The notes under the pieces are model-generated. The model made no database searches and was not told the DNA's origin. It saw only the letters and a list, made by a program, of their open reading frames with translations. Source: Bacteroidota bacterium (lineage in GTDB: Bacteria; Bacteroidota; Bacteroidia; Bacteroidales; F082). Taken from it: a DNA stretch of 64,000 nt. Shown piece after piece: positions 33,788 through 41,855 of the stretch (position 1 is its first letter; each line of letters begins with the position of its first letter). The stretch is taken from the NCBI GenBank assembly GCA_016715945.1, contig JADJXJ010000003.1:558001-622000 (forward strand), given 5' to 3'. The position numbers were made by a program, and so were the translations under genes.

Positions 33788-36700
33788 TTTGTAGCTCTTT
33801 TTATTTTATATTCTTCTCGTGCAGCATACAAAACAGGCACAACAAATAGTGTAATTAAAGCCACTGCCATTCCGCCAAAGGCGGGTATTGCCATTGGTAT
33901 CATAATATCAGCACCACGACCGGAAGACGTAAGAATAGGTAACAACGCCAAAAGGGTAGTGGCTGTAGTCATTAAACACGGTCTTACTCGTTTTAATCCA
34001 GCATCTAAAACAGCTTTTCTTATTTCGGATATGTTTTCAGGTTTATGTTTTTTGAAACTTTGCATCAGATAAGTTGAAATTACTACACCGTCATCAGTTG
34101 CTATTCCGAACAATGCAATAAAACCGACCCAAACCGCAACACTTAAATTGTATGTTTTCATTTGAAACAATTCTCGCAAATTGGTTCCGAAAAGTGAAAA
34201 GTCCATAAATGAATCAATGCCATATAACCAAAGCATCACAAAACCACCTGCAAATGACAGAGCAATTGCCGAAAAAATCATAAACGAAGTTGTTGCAGAA
34301 CGGAATTGAAAATAGAGAATCAGGAAAATCACAGCCAAAACCAAAGGCACTACTATAGCTAATCGCTTTTCTGCTCTTACTTGATTTTCATAGCTTCCCG
34401 AAAACTGATAACTCACACCCGATGGCACTCTCAATTCACCCGAGGCAATTTTGTCTTTCAGGAAATTGTCGGCATCTTCCACTACTGTTACTTCTGAAAA
34501 ACCATCTTTTTTATCCAAAAGAACATATCCAACCAAAAAAGTGTTTTCACCCCGAATCATCATAGGACCGGGACGATATTCAATTACAGCCAATTCGCCA
34601 AGTGGAATTTGTTGTCCTGTGGGTGTTGGGATTAAAACCTTTTTCATCACTTCGGGATTGTCCCGCCATTCTCTTGCATATCTTGCACGGATGTTATAAC
34701 GCTCTCTTCCTTCAACGGTCGTTGTTAACGGCATTCCGCCCAAAGCCACTTCTAAATACATTTGAACATCAGCTATATTCAAGCCATAACGGGCAATTGC
34801 TTTGCGGTCAATATCAATTTCTAAATAGGGTTTTCCCAAGCTTCGGTCTGCATAAACGGCTTCGGGTTTAACCGATGGGACTTGCTTCAGCAATTGTTCA
34901 ATCTCTAAACTAAAGTCTTCGATACTCTTTAAATCAGGACCAAAAACCTTTATTCCCATTGGTGCTCTCATTCCGGTTTGAAGCATTACCAAACGGGTTT
35001 CAATGGGTTGTAGCTTTGGGGCCGATGTTACTCCGGGAATATCATTTGTAGCATTGACAATTTCATTCCAAATATCATCAGGGGTTTTAATATGGTCACG
35101 CCATTGTCGGAAATATTGACCGTTTTTGTCTTTTATTAATTCGCCTTTTTCATCTTTTACAAATTGACCGTCTTTATCCACTTTAAACCTTATCGGATAG
35201 CCATTTTCATCGTTGATGTATTCGGTTTTATAAAGAATGATATTTTCAAACATTGAAACAGGAGCTGGGTCTAAAGCGCTTTCTACACGCCCCGCTTTTC
35301 CTACAACCATTTCTACTTCGGGTATTGATTGAACTCGCATATCCAACTGCTGAACATTTTTGATATTGGCTTCTACGCCCGAATGTGGCATTGATGTAGG
35401 CATCAACAAAAAAGAGCCTTCATCCAATGCAGGCATAAATTCTTTTTCCAATCCCGGAAAGGTGTGTGATAAGGAACTCCAAACCGAAGTGGCGCGAATG
35501 TTCCATCCTGCCTTTTCGGTCATTTTAGGAATGAAACCAAAAACTTTATCAAAGCCCAACCAAATATTTACGCCTAGCAGAATGATGAGGACAGGTAGAA
35601 GCAAAAATTTCTTTTTATTGTCCAAGCACCAGTTTAATATGACTGGATAATATTTGATAAACAATTGAAAACCACCTAAAACCAATCCAAGTATTAAAGC
35701 AATAAAAATGAAATTCAGCAGTAAACTATTTGACACCCCCAAAGGCATCCATTCCGTTGCTAATAGCCAAGAAACAGCGATGGCTACAATAGCAATTGTA
35801 AACGAATTGTGATGCTTTGTAAATAGATTGTTGAGATTTGGAGAAGGTAGTTTCTGTTGTTCTCCCAAATTTGCCAGTAGATTATTTACTCCTAAAAGTA
35901 ACATCACTGTTCCTGCCCAAACAGACCACCATAAAACGAAAATACCAAACACAATAAGAAGTAAGTTCAATGCTAATCGATACAACTTTCGTGATGTTTT
36001 GAGTGAAAACAACCAATGGGCAAAAGCCGGCATCATAAACAGAGTAATAATTAAAGCCGCTACCAATGCAAAGGTTTTGGTATAAGCCAATGGGCCAAAT
36101 AGTTTACCTTCGGCAGCTTGCAAAGTAAATACAGGAAGGAAACTCACAATGGTAGTGGAAACGGCTGTGAGAATTGCAGAAGAAACTTCTGTTGATGCGT
36201 TGTAAACGGTTGTCAATAAAGGCTGTTCAGGAGGTGCTTCATCTTTGTGTCGTAAAATATTCTCACTAAGAATTATTCCTAAATCGACCATTGTTCCAAT
36301 GGCAATAGCAATTCCTGAAAGTGCTACAATATTGGCATCCACATTGAAATACTTCATCATTATGAAACACATCAAAACAGCAAGCGGTAAAAGTGCCGAA
36401 ATCATTAAAGATGCCCGTAAGTGAAACACCATAATGATGATTACAATGATGGTAATCAGGATTTGTAAACTGATAGCTTCATTGAGCGTTCCGAGCGTTT
36501 CGTAAATCAATTCGGTTCGGTCGTAAAACGGCACAATGGTAACTTTTGAAACCGTGCCATCTTCCAGAGTTTTAGAAGGTAATCCCGGACTTATTTCACT
36601 GATTTTGTCTTTGACGTTCTGAATAGTTTTCAAAGGATTGTCGCCATAACGGGCAATCACCACACCACCCACGGCTTCTACACCGCCTTTATCCAAAAAA

Positions 36701-37581
36701 CCACTATGTCCGCGAGGAGCAGGACCGATGTTTACTTTGGCAATATCTTTAATTCGAATAGGAATATTATTGGTTACTTTTACAACCGCTTGTTCAATCT
36801 CATTCAGGTTTTTGACATATCCCAAGCCACGAACATAGTATTCCACCAAGTTCATTTCAACGGTATTTGCACCAATGTCAAGATTACTATTTCTAATGGC
36901 TTCCATTACCATCATCATACTCACATCGTGGGCTTTCATTGCTACAGGGTCAAGGTCAACTTGGTATTCCTTTACAAAACCACCAATAGATGCTACCTCC
37001 GAAACACCATCGGAAGACATTAACCCGAGTTTTACATAATAATCCTGAATGCTTCTCAATTCGTGGGCATCCCATCCACCCGCTGGTTTGCCGTTTTCGT
37101 CTCTACCTTCTAAAGTATACCAATATACCTGTCCCAGTGCAGTGGCATCAGGACCTAAAGTAGGAGAAACCCCTTCGGGTAGCATATTGGAAGAAAGCGA
37201 ATTGAGTTTTTCTAATACCCGTGTTCTGCTCCAGTAATATTCTACATCTTCATTAAAAATAATGGCAATGAAAGATAAACCGAACATTGAAGTGCTTCGC
37301 ACAGAAGTTACTCCCGGTAAACCTAACAGTGCCGTAGTAAGCGGATAGGTAATTTGGTCTTCTACATCCTGCGGACTTCTGCCCATCCATTCAGTAAAAA
37401 CAATCTGTTGATTTTCGCCAATGTCGGGAATGGCATCCACCGGAACAGGATCTCTCGGTAGAAAATCCACATTCCAGTTAAACGGAGCAGTTACAATGCC
37501 CCAACCCACAAAAAGCACCAGCAATAGTGCTGTTACTAATTTGTTTTCAAGGAAAAATTTTATGAGGGCATTGAGTTTCAT
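33784..37581 (-). CDS. cusA: Heavy-metal efflux RND pump (CusA family)
   Basis: 1265 residues, longer than E. coli CusA because of extra segments such as residues about 775-835 (a Lys/Asp-rich stretch, ENGYPIRFKVDKDGQF...) and added membrane helices near 520-680. RND hallmarks are present: twelve or more helices; GIAIAIGTMVDLGIILSEN in TM4, the position of proton-relay acidic residues; and the C-terminal repeat with ATDDGVVISTYL. It should export Cu(I)/Ag(I) with its adaptor and channel partners, driven by protons. The tight spacing on both sides shows it is cotranscribed. Confidence 0.92.
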   Translation of the reverse strand: MKLNALIKFFLENKLVTALLLVLFVGWGIVTAPFNWNVDFLPRDPVPVDAIPDIGENQQIVFTEWMGRSPQDVEDQITYPLTTALLGLPGVTSVRSTSMFGLSFIAIIFNEDVEYYWSRTRVLEKLNSLSSNMLPEGVSPTLGPDATALGQVYWYTLEGRDENGKPAGGWDAHELRSIQDYYVKLGLMSSDGVSEVASIGGFVKEYQVDLDPVAMKAHDVSMMMVMEAIRNSNLDIGANTVEMNLVEYYVRGLGYVKNLNEIEQAVVKVTNNIPIRIKDIAKVNIGPAPRGHSGFLDKGGVEAVGGVVIARYGDNPLKTIQNVKDKISEISPGLPSKTLEDGTVSKVTIVPFYDRTELIYETLGTLNEAISLQILITIIVIIIMVFHLRASLMISALLPLAVLMCFIMMKYFNVDANIVALSGIAIAIGTMVDLGIILSENILRHKDEAPPEQPLLTTVYNASTEVSSAILTAVSTTIVSFLPVFTLQAAEGKLFGPLAYTKTFALVAALIITLFMMPAFAHWLFSLKTSRKLYRLALNLLLIVFGIFVLWWSVWAGTVMLLLGVNNLLANLGEQQKLPSPNLNNLFTKHHNSFTIAIVAIAVSWLLATEWMPLGVSNSLLLNFIFIALILGLVLGGFQLFIKYYPVILNWCLDNKKKFLLLPVLIILLGVNIWLGFDKVFGFIPKMTEKAGWNIRATSVWSSLSHTFPGLEKEFMPALDEGSFLLMPTSMPHSGVEANIKNVQQLDMRVQSIPEVEMVVGKAGRVESALDPAPVSMFENIILYKTEYINDENGYPIRFKVDKDGQFVKDEKGELIKDKNGQYFRQWRDHIKTPDDIWNEIVNATNDIPGVTSAPKLQPIETRLVMLQTGMRAPMGIKVFGPDLKSIEDFSLEIEQLLKQVPSVKPEAVYADRSLGKPYLEIDIDRKAIARYGLNIADVQMYLEVALGGMPLTTTVEGRERYNIRARYAREWRDNPEVMKKVLIPTPTGQQIPLGELAVIEYRPGPMMIRGENTFLVGYVLLDKKDGFSEVTVVEDADNFLKDKIASGELRVPSGVSYQFSGSYENQVRAEKRLAIVVPLVLAVIFLILYFQFRSATTSFMIFSAIALSFAGGFVMLWLYGIDSFMDFSLFGTNLRELFQMKTYNLSVAVWVGFIALFGIATDDGVVISTYLMQSFKKHKPENISEIRKAVLDAGLKRVRPCLMTTATTLLALLPILTSSGRGADIMIPMAIPAFGGMAVALITLFVVPVLYAAREEYKIKRATK

Positions 37582-37584
37582 TTA

Positions 37585-37824
37585 CTAATGATTATGGTGT
37601 TTATGATCTTCTTCTTCAGTAACAAGTTCTAAGTCCATTTTACAAATAGGGCAAGTGCCTTCTTCTTTATACATTTTATCCCCTTCGCATTTCATCGGAC
37701 ATTGGTACACTGCTGTTTCAACTTGTTCGGTTGAATCTTCATTTGTTTGCTCATTACTACTGTTTCCGCAGGAAGCGAAAAGAATACTGGTAAAAAGAAT
37801 GGTTGTTGTGATTACTGTTTTCAT
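37585..37824 (-). CDS. Small heavy-metal-binding-domain lipoprotein
   Basis: 79 residues. A signal peptide with lipobox (SILFASC) precedes an acidic linker and a heavy-metal-binding domain YQCPMKCEGDKMYKEEGTCPICKMDLELV, with paired Cys-x-x-Met/Cys. It ends in a His-rich tail (EEDHKHHNH). It probably sits in the periplasm as a lipoprotein and binds Cu or a related metal, possibly handing it to the adaptor, which carries the same domain. It lies 3 bases before cusA. Confidence 0.87.
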   Translation of the reverse strand: MKTVITTTILFTSILFASCGNSSNEQTNEDSTEQVETAVYQCPMKCEGDKMYKEEGTCPICKMDLELVTEEEDHKHHNH

Positions 37825-37825
37825 A

Positions 37826-38056
37826 TTATTCTGATTTTAATGTTTCAATTTTAAACCCCGCATCCTGCACCTTCTGTATCACTTCTTCTTCGGTAATACC
37901 TTCTGAATGCACAGAAAGAATTTTGTCTCTATTGGTTGTATCCACTTCCCAATGGCAAATACCATCTGCATCGTTGAGAAATGGTGTAACCTTAGCCACA
38001 CATCCACCGCAGTTGATATTGGTTTTGAATTTGAGTGTTTTATTGTTTGTATTCAT
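37826..38056 (-). CDS. CopZ-like HMA-domain protein
   Basis: 76 residues from the ATG at 38056 (a TTG at 38071 would add five). It is a single heavy-metal-associated domain (KFKTNINCGGCVAKVTPFL) with the CxxC site written CGGC. Such proteins act as cytoplasmic Cu(I) chaperones delivering to P-type ATPases. It is one base from the lipoprotein gene and about 100 bases downstream of copA. Confidence 0.88.
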   Translation of the reverse strand: MNTNNKTLKFKTNINCGGCVAKVTPFLNDADGICHWEVDTTNRDKILSVHSEGITEEEVIQKVQDAGFKIETLKSE

Positions 38057-38158
38057 TGTTAAATTTTTCAAAGTTAAACATTATTGATGCAAATATCTTA
38101 ATACCATCTACTTTCATTATTACTTCTTTTTTGAATTGTTTTGTAAGATTTACTGTCT

Positions 38159-40570
38159 CTACTTTTTATATTTCAATCTCAAACTATTACTAACTACACT
38201 TACGCTACTCAGAGCCATAGCTGCACCTGCCAACATTGGGTTGAGTAAAAAGCCGTTAATCGGGTATAAAATACCTGCCGCAATCGGAATACCTATCAAA
38301 TTGTAAATAAACGCCCAGAACAAGTTTTGTTTGATGGTGCTCACTGTGGATTTAGATAAGCGAATTGCTTCAGGTATTTTTGCAAGGTCAGACGATATGA
38401 TGGTCATTTTTGCTACATCCATTGCAATATCGCTGCCTTTACCCATTGCAATACTTACATCAGCTTGTGCTAAGGCAGTGCTGTCGTTGATACCATCGCC
38501 AACCATTGCCACTACTTTACCTTTGGCTTGCAATTCTTTTACATAGTCGGCTTTTTGTTCGGGTAACACTTCGGCTTTGAAATGTTTAATTCCAACTTTT
38601 TCAGAAACTGCTTTGGCGGTGGTTTGATTGTCTCCGGTAAGCATATACACTTCAATACCTGATTGTTGCAGTTCCTGAATGGCTTTTTGCGAAGTAGCTT
38701 TCACTTGGTCGGCAATGGCTAATACTGCTACTACTTCTTGTGAATTGGCAAACCAAATCACTGTTTTGGCTTCTTTGCCCCACTGATGGGCTTTTTCTGA
38801 AATTGGCTTATCAATAGAGATTTTATTTTCTTCAACGAGTCTTCTGTTTCCAATAAAATAGGTTTCACCATTGGCTTGAGCTTTTGCCCCTTTACCTGTT
38901 ATGCTTTCAAAACCTGAAATTGTGAACAAACTCTGTTGATTTAGATGAGTAACCACAGCTTCTGCCAACGGGTGTTCAGATTGTTTCTCAATGCTGTAAA
39001 GAATTTGTTTCAGTTCAGCGTTTTCGTCTGCCCAAAAATCATTCGTTACGATTGGTCTCCCTACTGTAATAGTTCCTGTTTTATCGAGTATTACTGCATT
39101 TACTTTTTTAGCCAATTCCAAACTTTCGGCATCTTTAATGAGTATTCCTTTTTCCGCTCCTTTGCCTACTCCTACCATTATTGCAGTTGGAGTTGCTAAA
39201 CCTAAGGCACAGGGACAAGCAATGACCAATACTGTTATCAATGCCAATAAACCTTGTGTAAAAGCATTGTCTCCGCCAAATACATTCCAAACAATAAATG
39301 CAGCAATGGCAATCAGAATCACTATTGGCACAAATATTCCGGCAATCTTGTCAACTAACTTCTGAACTGGAGCTTTGCTGCCCTGAGCATCTTGCACCAT
39401 TTTGATGATTTGAGCAAGCATTGTTTCGCTACCTACTTTATCTGCTCTGAAATGGAAACTGCCTTTTTGGTTAATTGTTCCGGCAAAGACTTTGTCATCT
39501 TCATTCTTTAAAACAGGAACAGGCTCACCGCTCAACATACTTTCGTCCACGTATGAATTTCCATTTACCACTGTTCCGTCCACGGCAATTTTTTCTCCGG
39601 GCTTTACCAAAAGCGTGTTTCCAATAGCAACTTGCTCAATAGGGATTTGCATTTGATGCCCGCCATCGTGAACAATAGTAACAGTCTTAGGCTGTAAGCC
39701 CATCAGTTTTTTAATGGCTGATGAAGTGTTGCCTTTGGCTTTTTCTTCTAAAAGTTTACCCAATAAAATAAAAGCGATAATAACCGCAGCCGCTTCAAAA
39801 TACACGTGTGCGTGTAAGCCCCTTTCGTGCCAAAAATGGGGAAACAATGTGTTGAATACGCTGAAAACATAGGCAACTCCGGTGCTTAATGCTACCAAGG
39901 TGTCCATATTAGCAGAACGATGTTTGGCTTGTTTCCACGCATTGATGTAAAAATCTCTGCCCAACCATAAAATAACAGGTGTGCTGAAAACCCACATTAT
40001 TTCGTTGGCATAAGGTATATTCATAAAGAACATACCAATGATGACAACTGGCGTTGAAAGCGCCAAAGCCCAGTAAGTCTTCTTTTTGAGTTTGATGAAT
40101 TTTTCTTTCTGAATATTTTCTACGGTTTCATCATTTGAAGCAGATTCATCAATCAATAAATCATAGCCAATACTTTGTACTGCACTGCGTAAACTTTCGG
40201 TTTGAACAATTCCGGGGATAAATTCAATGGAAACCTTAGCATTGGCATAATTCACACTTGCATCAATTACACCTTGTTGGGCTTTCAACATACTTTCAAC
40301 ACTTACAGCACAGGATGCACAGGTCATTTGCAATACAGGAAATGATTTCTTAACCGTAGTTACATCATAACCCAAATCACGAATGGTTTTAACGGCTTCT
40401 GAAACTGTTTCTTGATTGGTAGTTTGAATAACAGCCCTTTTGTTGTTGAGTTCGACCCGATGAGATGAAACTCCCTTAATTTGGGCAATCCCTTTGTCCA
40501 CTATTAAGGCACAATGTTCGCTTTCAACTCCTTCAAGTGGTATCAGTATTTCATTATTATTTGTTGCCAT
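38159..40570 (-). CDS. copA: Copper-translocating P1B-type ATPase
   Basis: 803 residues. Two N-terminal HMA domains: the first (residues 5-75) lacks the CxxC pair, while the second has MTCASCAVSVESML. It then has eight membrane helices, the actuator loop SGEPVPV, the CPC metal site ACPCALGLATP, the phosphorylation site DKTGTITVG, and the hinge GDGINDSTAL. The CPC signature places it with Cu(I)/Ag(I) pumps. It exports cytoplasmic copper to the periplasm, where the Cus-type complex can take it outward. It lies second in the operon after the AraC-type gene. Confidence 0.94.
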   Translation of the reverse strand: MATNNNEILIPLEGVESEHCALIVDKGIAQIKGVSSHRVELNNKRAVIQTTNQETVSEAVKTIRDLGYDVTTVKKSFPVLQMTCASCAVSVESMLKAQQGVIDASVNYANAKVSIEFIPGIVQTESLRSAVQSIGYDLLIDESASNDETVENIQKEKFIKLKKKTYWALALSTPVVIIGMFFMNIPYANEIMWVFSTPVILWLGRDFYINAWKQAKHRSANMDTLVALSTGVAYVFSVFNTLFPHFWHERGLHAHVYFEAAAVIIAFILLGKLLEEKAKGNTSSAIKKLMGLQPKTVTIVHDGGHQMQIPIEQVAIGNTLLVKPGEKIAVDGTVVNGNSYVDESMLSGEPVPVLKNEDDKVFAGTINQKGSFHFRADKVGSETMLAQIIKMVQDAQGSKAPVQKLVDKIAGIFVPIVILIAIAAFIVWNVFGGDNAFTQGLLALITVLVIACPCALGLATPTAIMVGVGKGAEKGILIKDAESLELAKKVNAVILDKTGTITVGRPIVTNDFWADENAELKQILYSIEKQSEHPLAEAVVTHLNQQSLFTISGFESITGKGAKAQANGETYFIGNRRLVEENKISIDKPISEKAHQWGKEAKTVIWFANSQEVVAVLAIADQVKATSQKAIQELQQSGIEVYMLTGDNQTTAKAVSEKVGIKHFKAEVLPEQKADYVKELQAKGKVVAMVGDGINDSTALAQADVSIAMGKGSDIAMDVAKMTIISSDLAKIPEAIRLSKSTVSTIKQNLFWAFIYNLIGIPIAAGILYPINGFLLNPMLAGAAMALSSVSVVSNSLRLKYKK

Positions 40571-40653
40571 ACCTTTTGATATTATTTACTCTGCAAAGGT
40601 CGCAACGCTTTTGGCGACTCGTGTTACACGATTTTTGAAAAGAGTTACATCAT

Positions 40654-41214
40654 TTACACTTCGTCTAATGGTTTGCGTTTGTCAATTTTGATATTCTTAA
40701 AATGGCTTGGAGTAAGCCCTGTTACTTTTTTAAACTGATTGCTCAAATGTGCTACGCTTGAGTAGTTAAGTTGAAAAGCAATCTCACTCAGTGATAACTC
40801 ATCATAAACCAACAACTCTTTTACTTTTTCAATTTTTTGTGCAATGAAATACTTCTCAATGGTTGTGCCTTCAACTTCAGAGAACAGATTTGATAAATAG
40901 GTATAATCGTGATGCAATTTGCCACTTAATAAGTCTGATAAATTCGCCTTTAATTCGCTGTTTTGGTGATGCACCAATTCAATAATTAATGATTTTATTT
41001 GTCCAATAAGTCTGCTTTTCTTGTCGTCAATCAACTCAAAGCCGAATGTCTGTAAGTGATTATTGATAGTTTCTTTTTCAGCATCATTAATTTCTCTGCC
41101 CAGTTCAACTTCACCTAAAGTCAAGTGGGTTGGTTTGAAGCCAATTCGTTCCAATTCGTTTTTTACTACCAATATGCAGCGATTACAAACCATATTTTTG
41201 ATATAGATTTTCAT
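40654..41214 (-). CDS. AraC-family regulator with metal-binding-type N-terminus
   Basis: 186 residues from the ATG at 41214; a longer frame would run through hairpin 12R. The N-terminus resembles an HMA domain (MKIYIKNMVCNRCILVVKNELERIGF) with a CxxC pair. The C-terminal 95 residues are an AraC DNA-binding domain (YFIAQKIEKVKELLVYDELSLSEIAFQLNYSSVAHLSNQFKKVTGLTPSHFK). An AraC protein sensing metal through an HMA-like module at the head of a copper operon is a reasonable inference. It is the first gene downstream of the candidate Pc promoter. Confidence 0.87.
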   Translation of the reverse strand: MKIYIKNMVCNRCILVVKNELERIGFKPTHLTLGEVELGREINDAEKETINNHLQTFGFELIDDKKSRLIGQIKSLIIELVHHQNSELKANLSDLLSGKLHHDYTYLSNLFSEVEGTTIEKYFIAQKIEKVKELLVYDELSLSEIAFQLNYSSVAHLSNQFKKVTGLTPSHFKNIKIDKRKPLDEV

Positions 41215-41244
41215 AGGATTATCTGTCTTTAGTGTGTTGGTAAA

Positions 41245-41312
41245 AAACGGCTCTTTGGCTTTTGCCTGAAGGGTTGGCATTTGCGGTTGGGGCAAAAGCC
41301 AATGTGCCGTTT
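41245..41312. repeat. Inner hairpin 12R (right end of copper super-cassette)
   Basis: Arms AAACGGCTCTTTGGCTTTTG and CAAAAGCCAATGTGCCGTTT are complementary except for the two conserved T-T mismatches, around a loop of about 25 bases. It lies just upstream of the AraC-type gene. Confidence 0.83.
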
Positions 41313-41370
41313 GCGGGTTGGCATAAAATTGAATTGAAAAAAATGTGCGGTGGGGAAAATAAAAAATACA

Positions 41371-41520
41371 GAAGGGTCGGTCCCGATAGCTTTCGGGATC
41401 GGCTTACTCGTTGTCCGATTTTTATATAGTTTCTATGTCTATGTTCACCTGCCAAAATGGTTTACATTTTTTCTTGTTTTTAGTCCGTTGTTTCTGTCAG
41501 GGTCGTTGTCTTTTACACTT
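41371..41520. repeat. Right terminal region shared by two super-cassettes (copper copy)
   Basis: Related to 28646-28795, with the same order of blocks: AGAAGGGTCGGTCCCGA, palindrome TCCCGATAGCTTTCGGGA (41381-41398), CTATGTCTATGTTCACCTG, AAAATGGTTTAC, TTTTACACTTGCA. It provides the natural empty site for the IS66 insertion. No gene is seen. Confidence 0.8.
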
Positions 41521-41650
41521 GCACCCAACGATAAGCATTTTATTCATCGTTTCCCTGCAAATATAATCCAAAGGGGAGAGAAGTCAAGTACTTGCTGTGG
41601 GTTAAACAGAAAAACGTGGGAAATGATGAATAAAATGAAGTTGGACTAAG
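41521..41650 (-). other. Candidate attI recombination site at the head of the array
   Basis: The GCACCCAAC box (41521-41529) belongs to the copper cassette, being the complement of its other end. The rest differs from all attC sites: inverted repeats 41536-41555 and 41618-41637 (19 of 20 positions complementary) enclose a promoter, and a GTTGGAC box lies at 41640-41646. Its position at the upstream end of an array that reads leftwards, with a promoter facing in, suits attI. Because it is itself palindromic with paired CCAAC/GTTGG ends, it could instead be an odd attC whose neighbour was lost. Confidence 0.6.
41558..41587 (-). promoter_or_regulatory. Pc-type promoter driving the cassette array
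   Basis: On the minus strand a TTGAC (plus 41583-41587) is followed, 19 bases after its TTG, by TATATTTG (plus 41558-41565). This matches the Bacteroidota consensus TTTG-N19-TAnnTTTG almost fully, with the -7 element perfect. Transcription would begin near 41551 and cross the GTTGGGTGC junction into the first cassette. Confidence 0.75.
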
Positions 41651-41855
41651 CCGCCTGGCTATGGGTTTTCTATGAATGCTTTTTTCGGCCTGGCTGTTTC
41701 GGGGTTACTTTAATTTGACTTTTTTCTTTTTCATAGATGTAAAGGATTGATAATCTTGGATTTTTTTTGTAGTCAGGGCATAGCAATCCCATGATGGCTG
41801 ATGAGCCATTGAGATGATGGAAATTTGTCAATGAACGAAATGGGTAAATGCTTAT

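Larger units (their letters stand above)
1..41650 (-). mobile_element. Integron-type gene cassette array with candidate attI at right end
   Basis: Twelve attC-like palindromes (130-133 bp) and one divergent palindrome at 41521-41650 divide this stretch into modules. In all eleven fully enclosed intervals plus the last one before 41521, the GTT box at the module's left end is the reverse complement of the AAC box at its right end. This is the known signature of integron cassettes, whose attC is completed only when the cassette is circular. Every cassette gene is on the minus strand with its start near the AAC box and its stop near the GTT box, so the array reads right to left from 41.6 kb. Base composition is clearly more AT-rich than the flank beyond 44.6 kb. 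The left end lies outside the window. An intact integrase gene is not seen. Confidence 0.85.
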
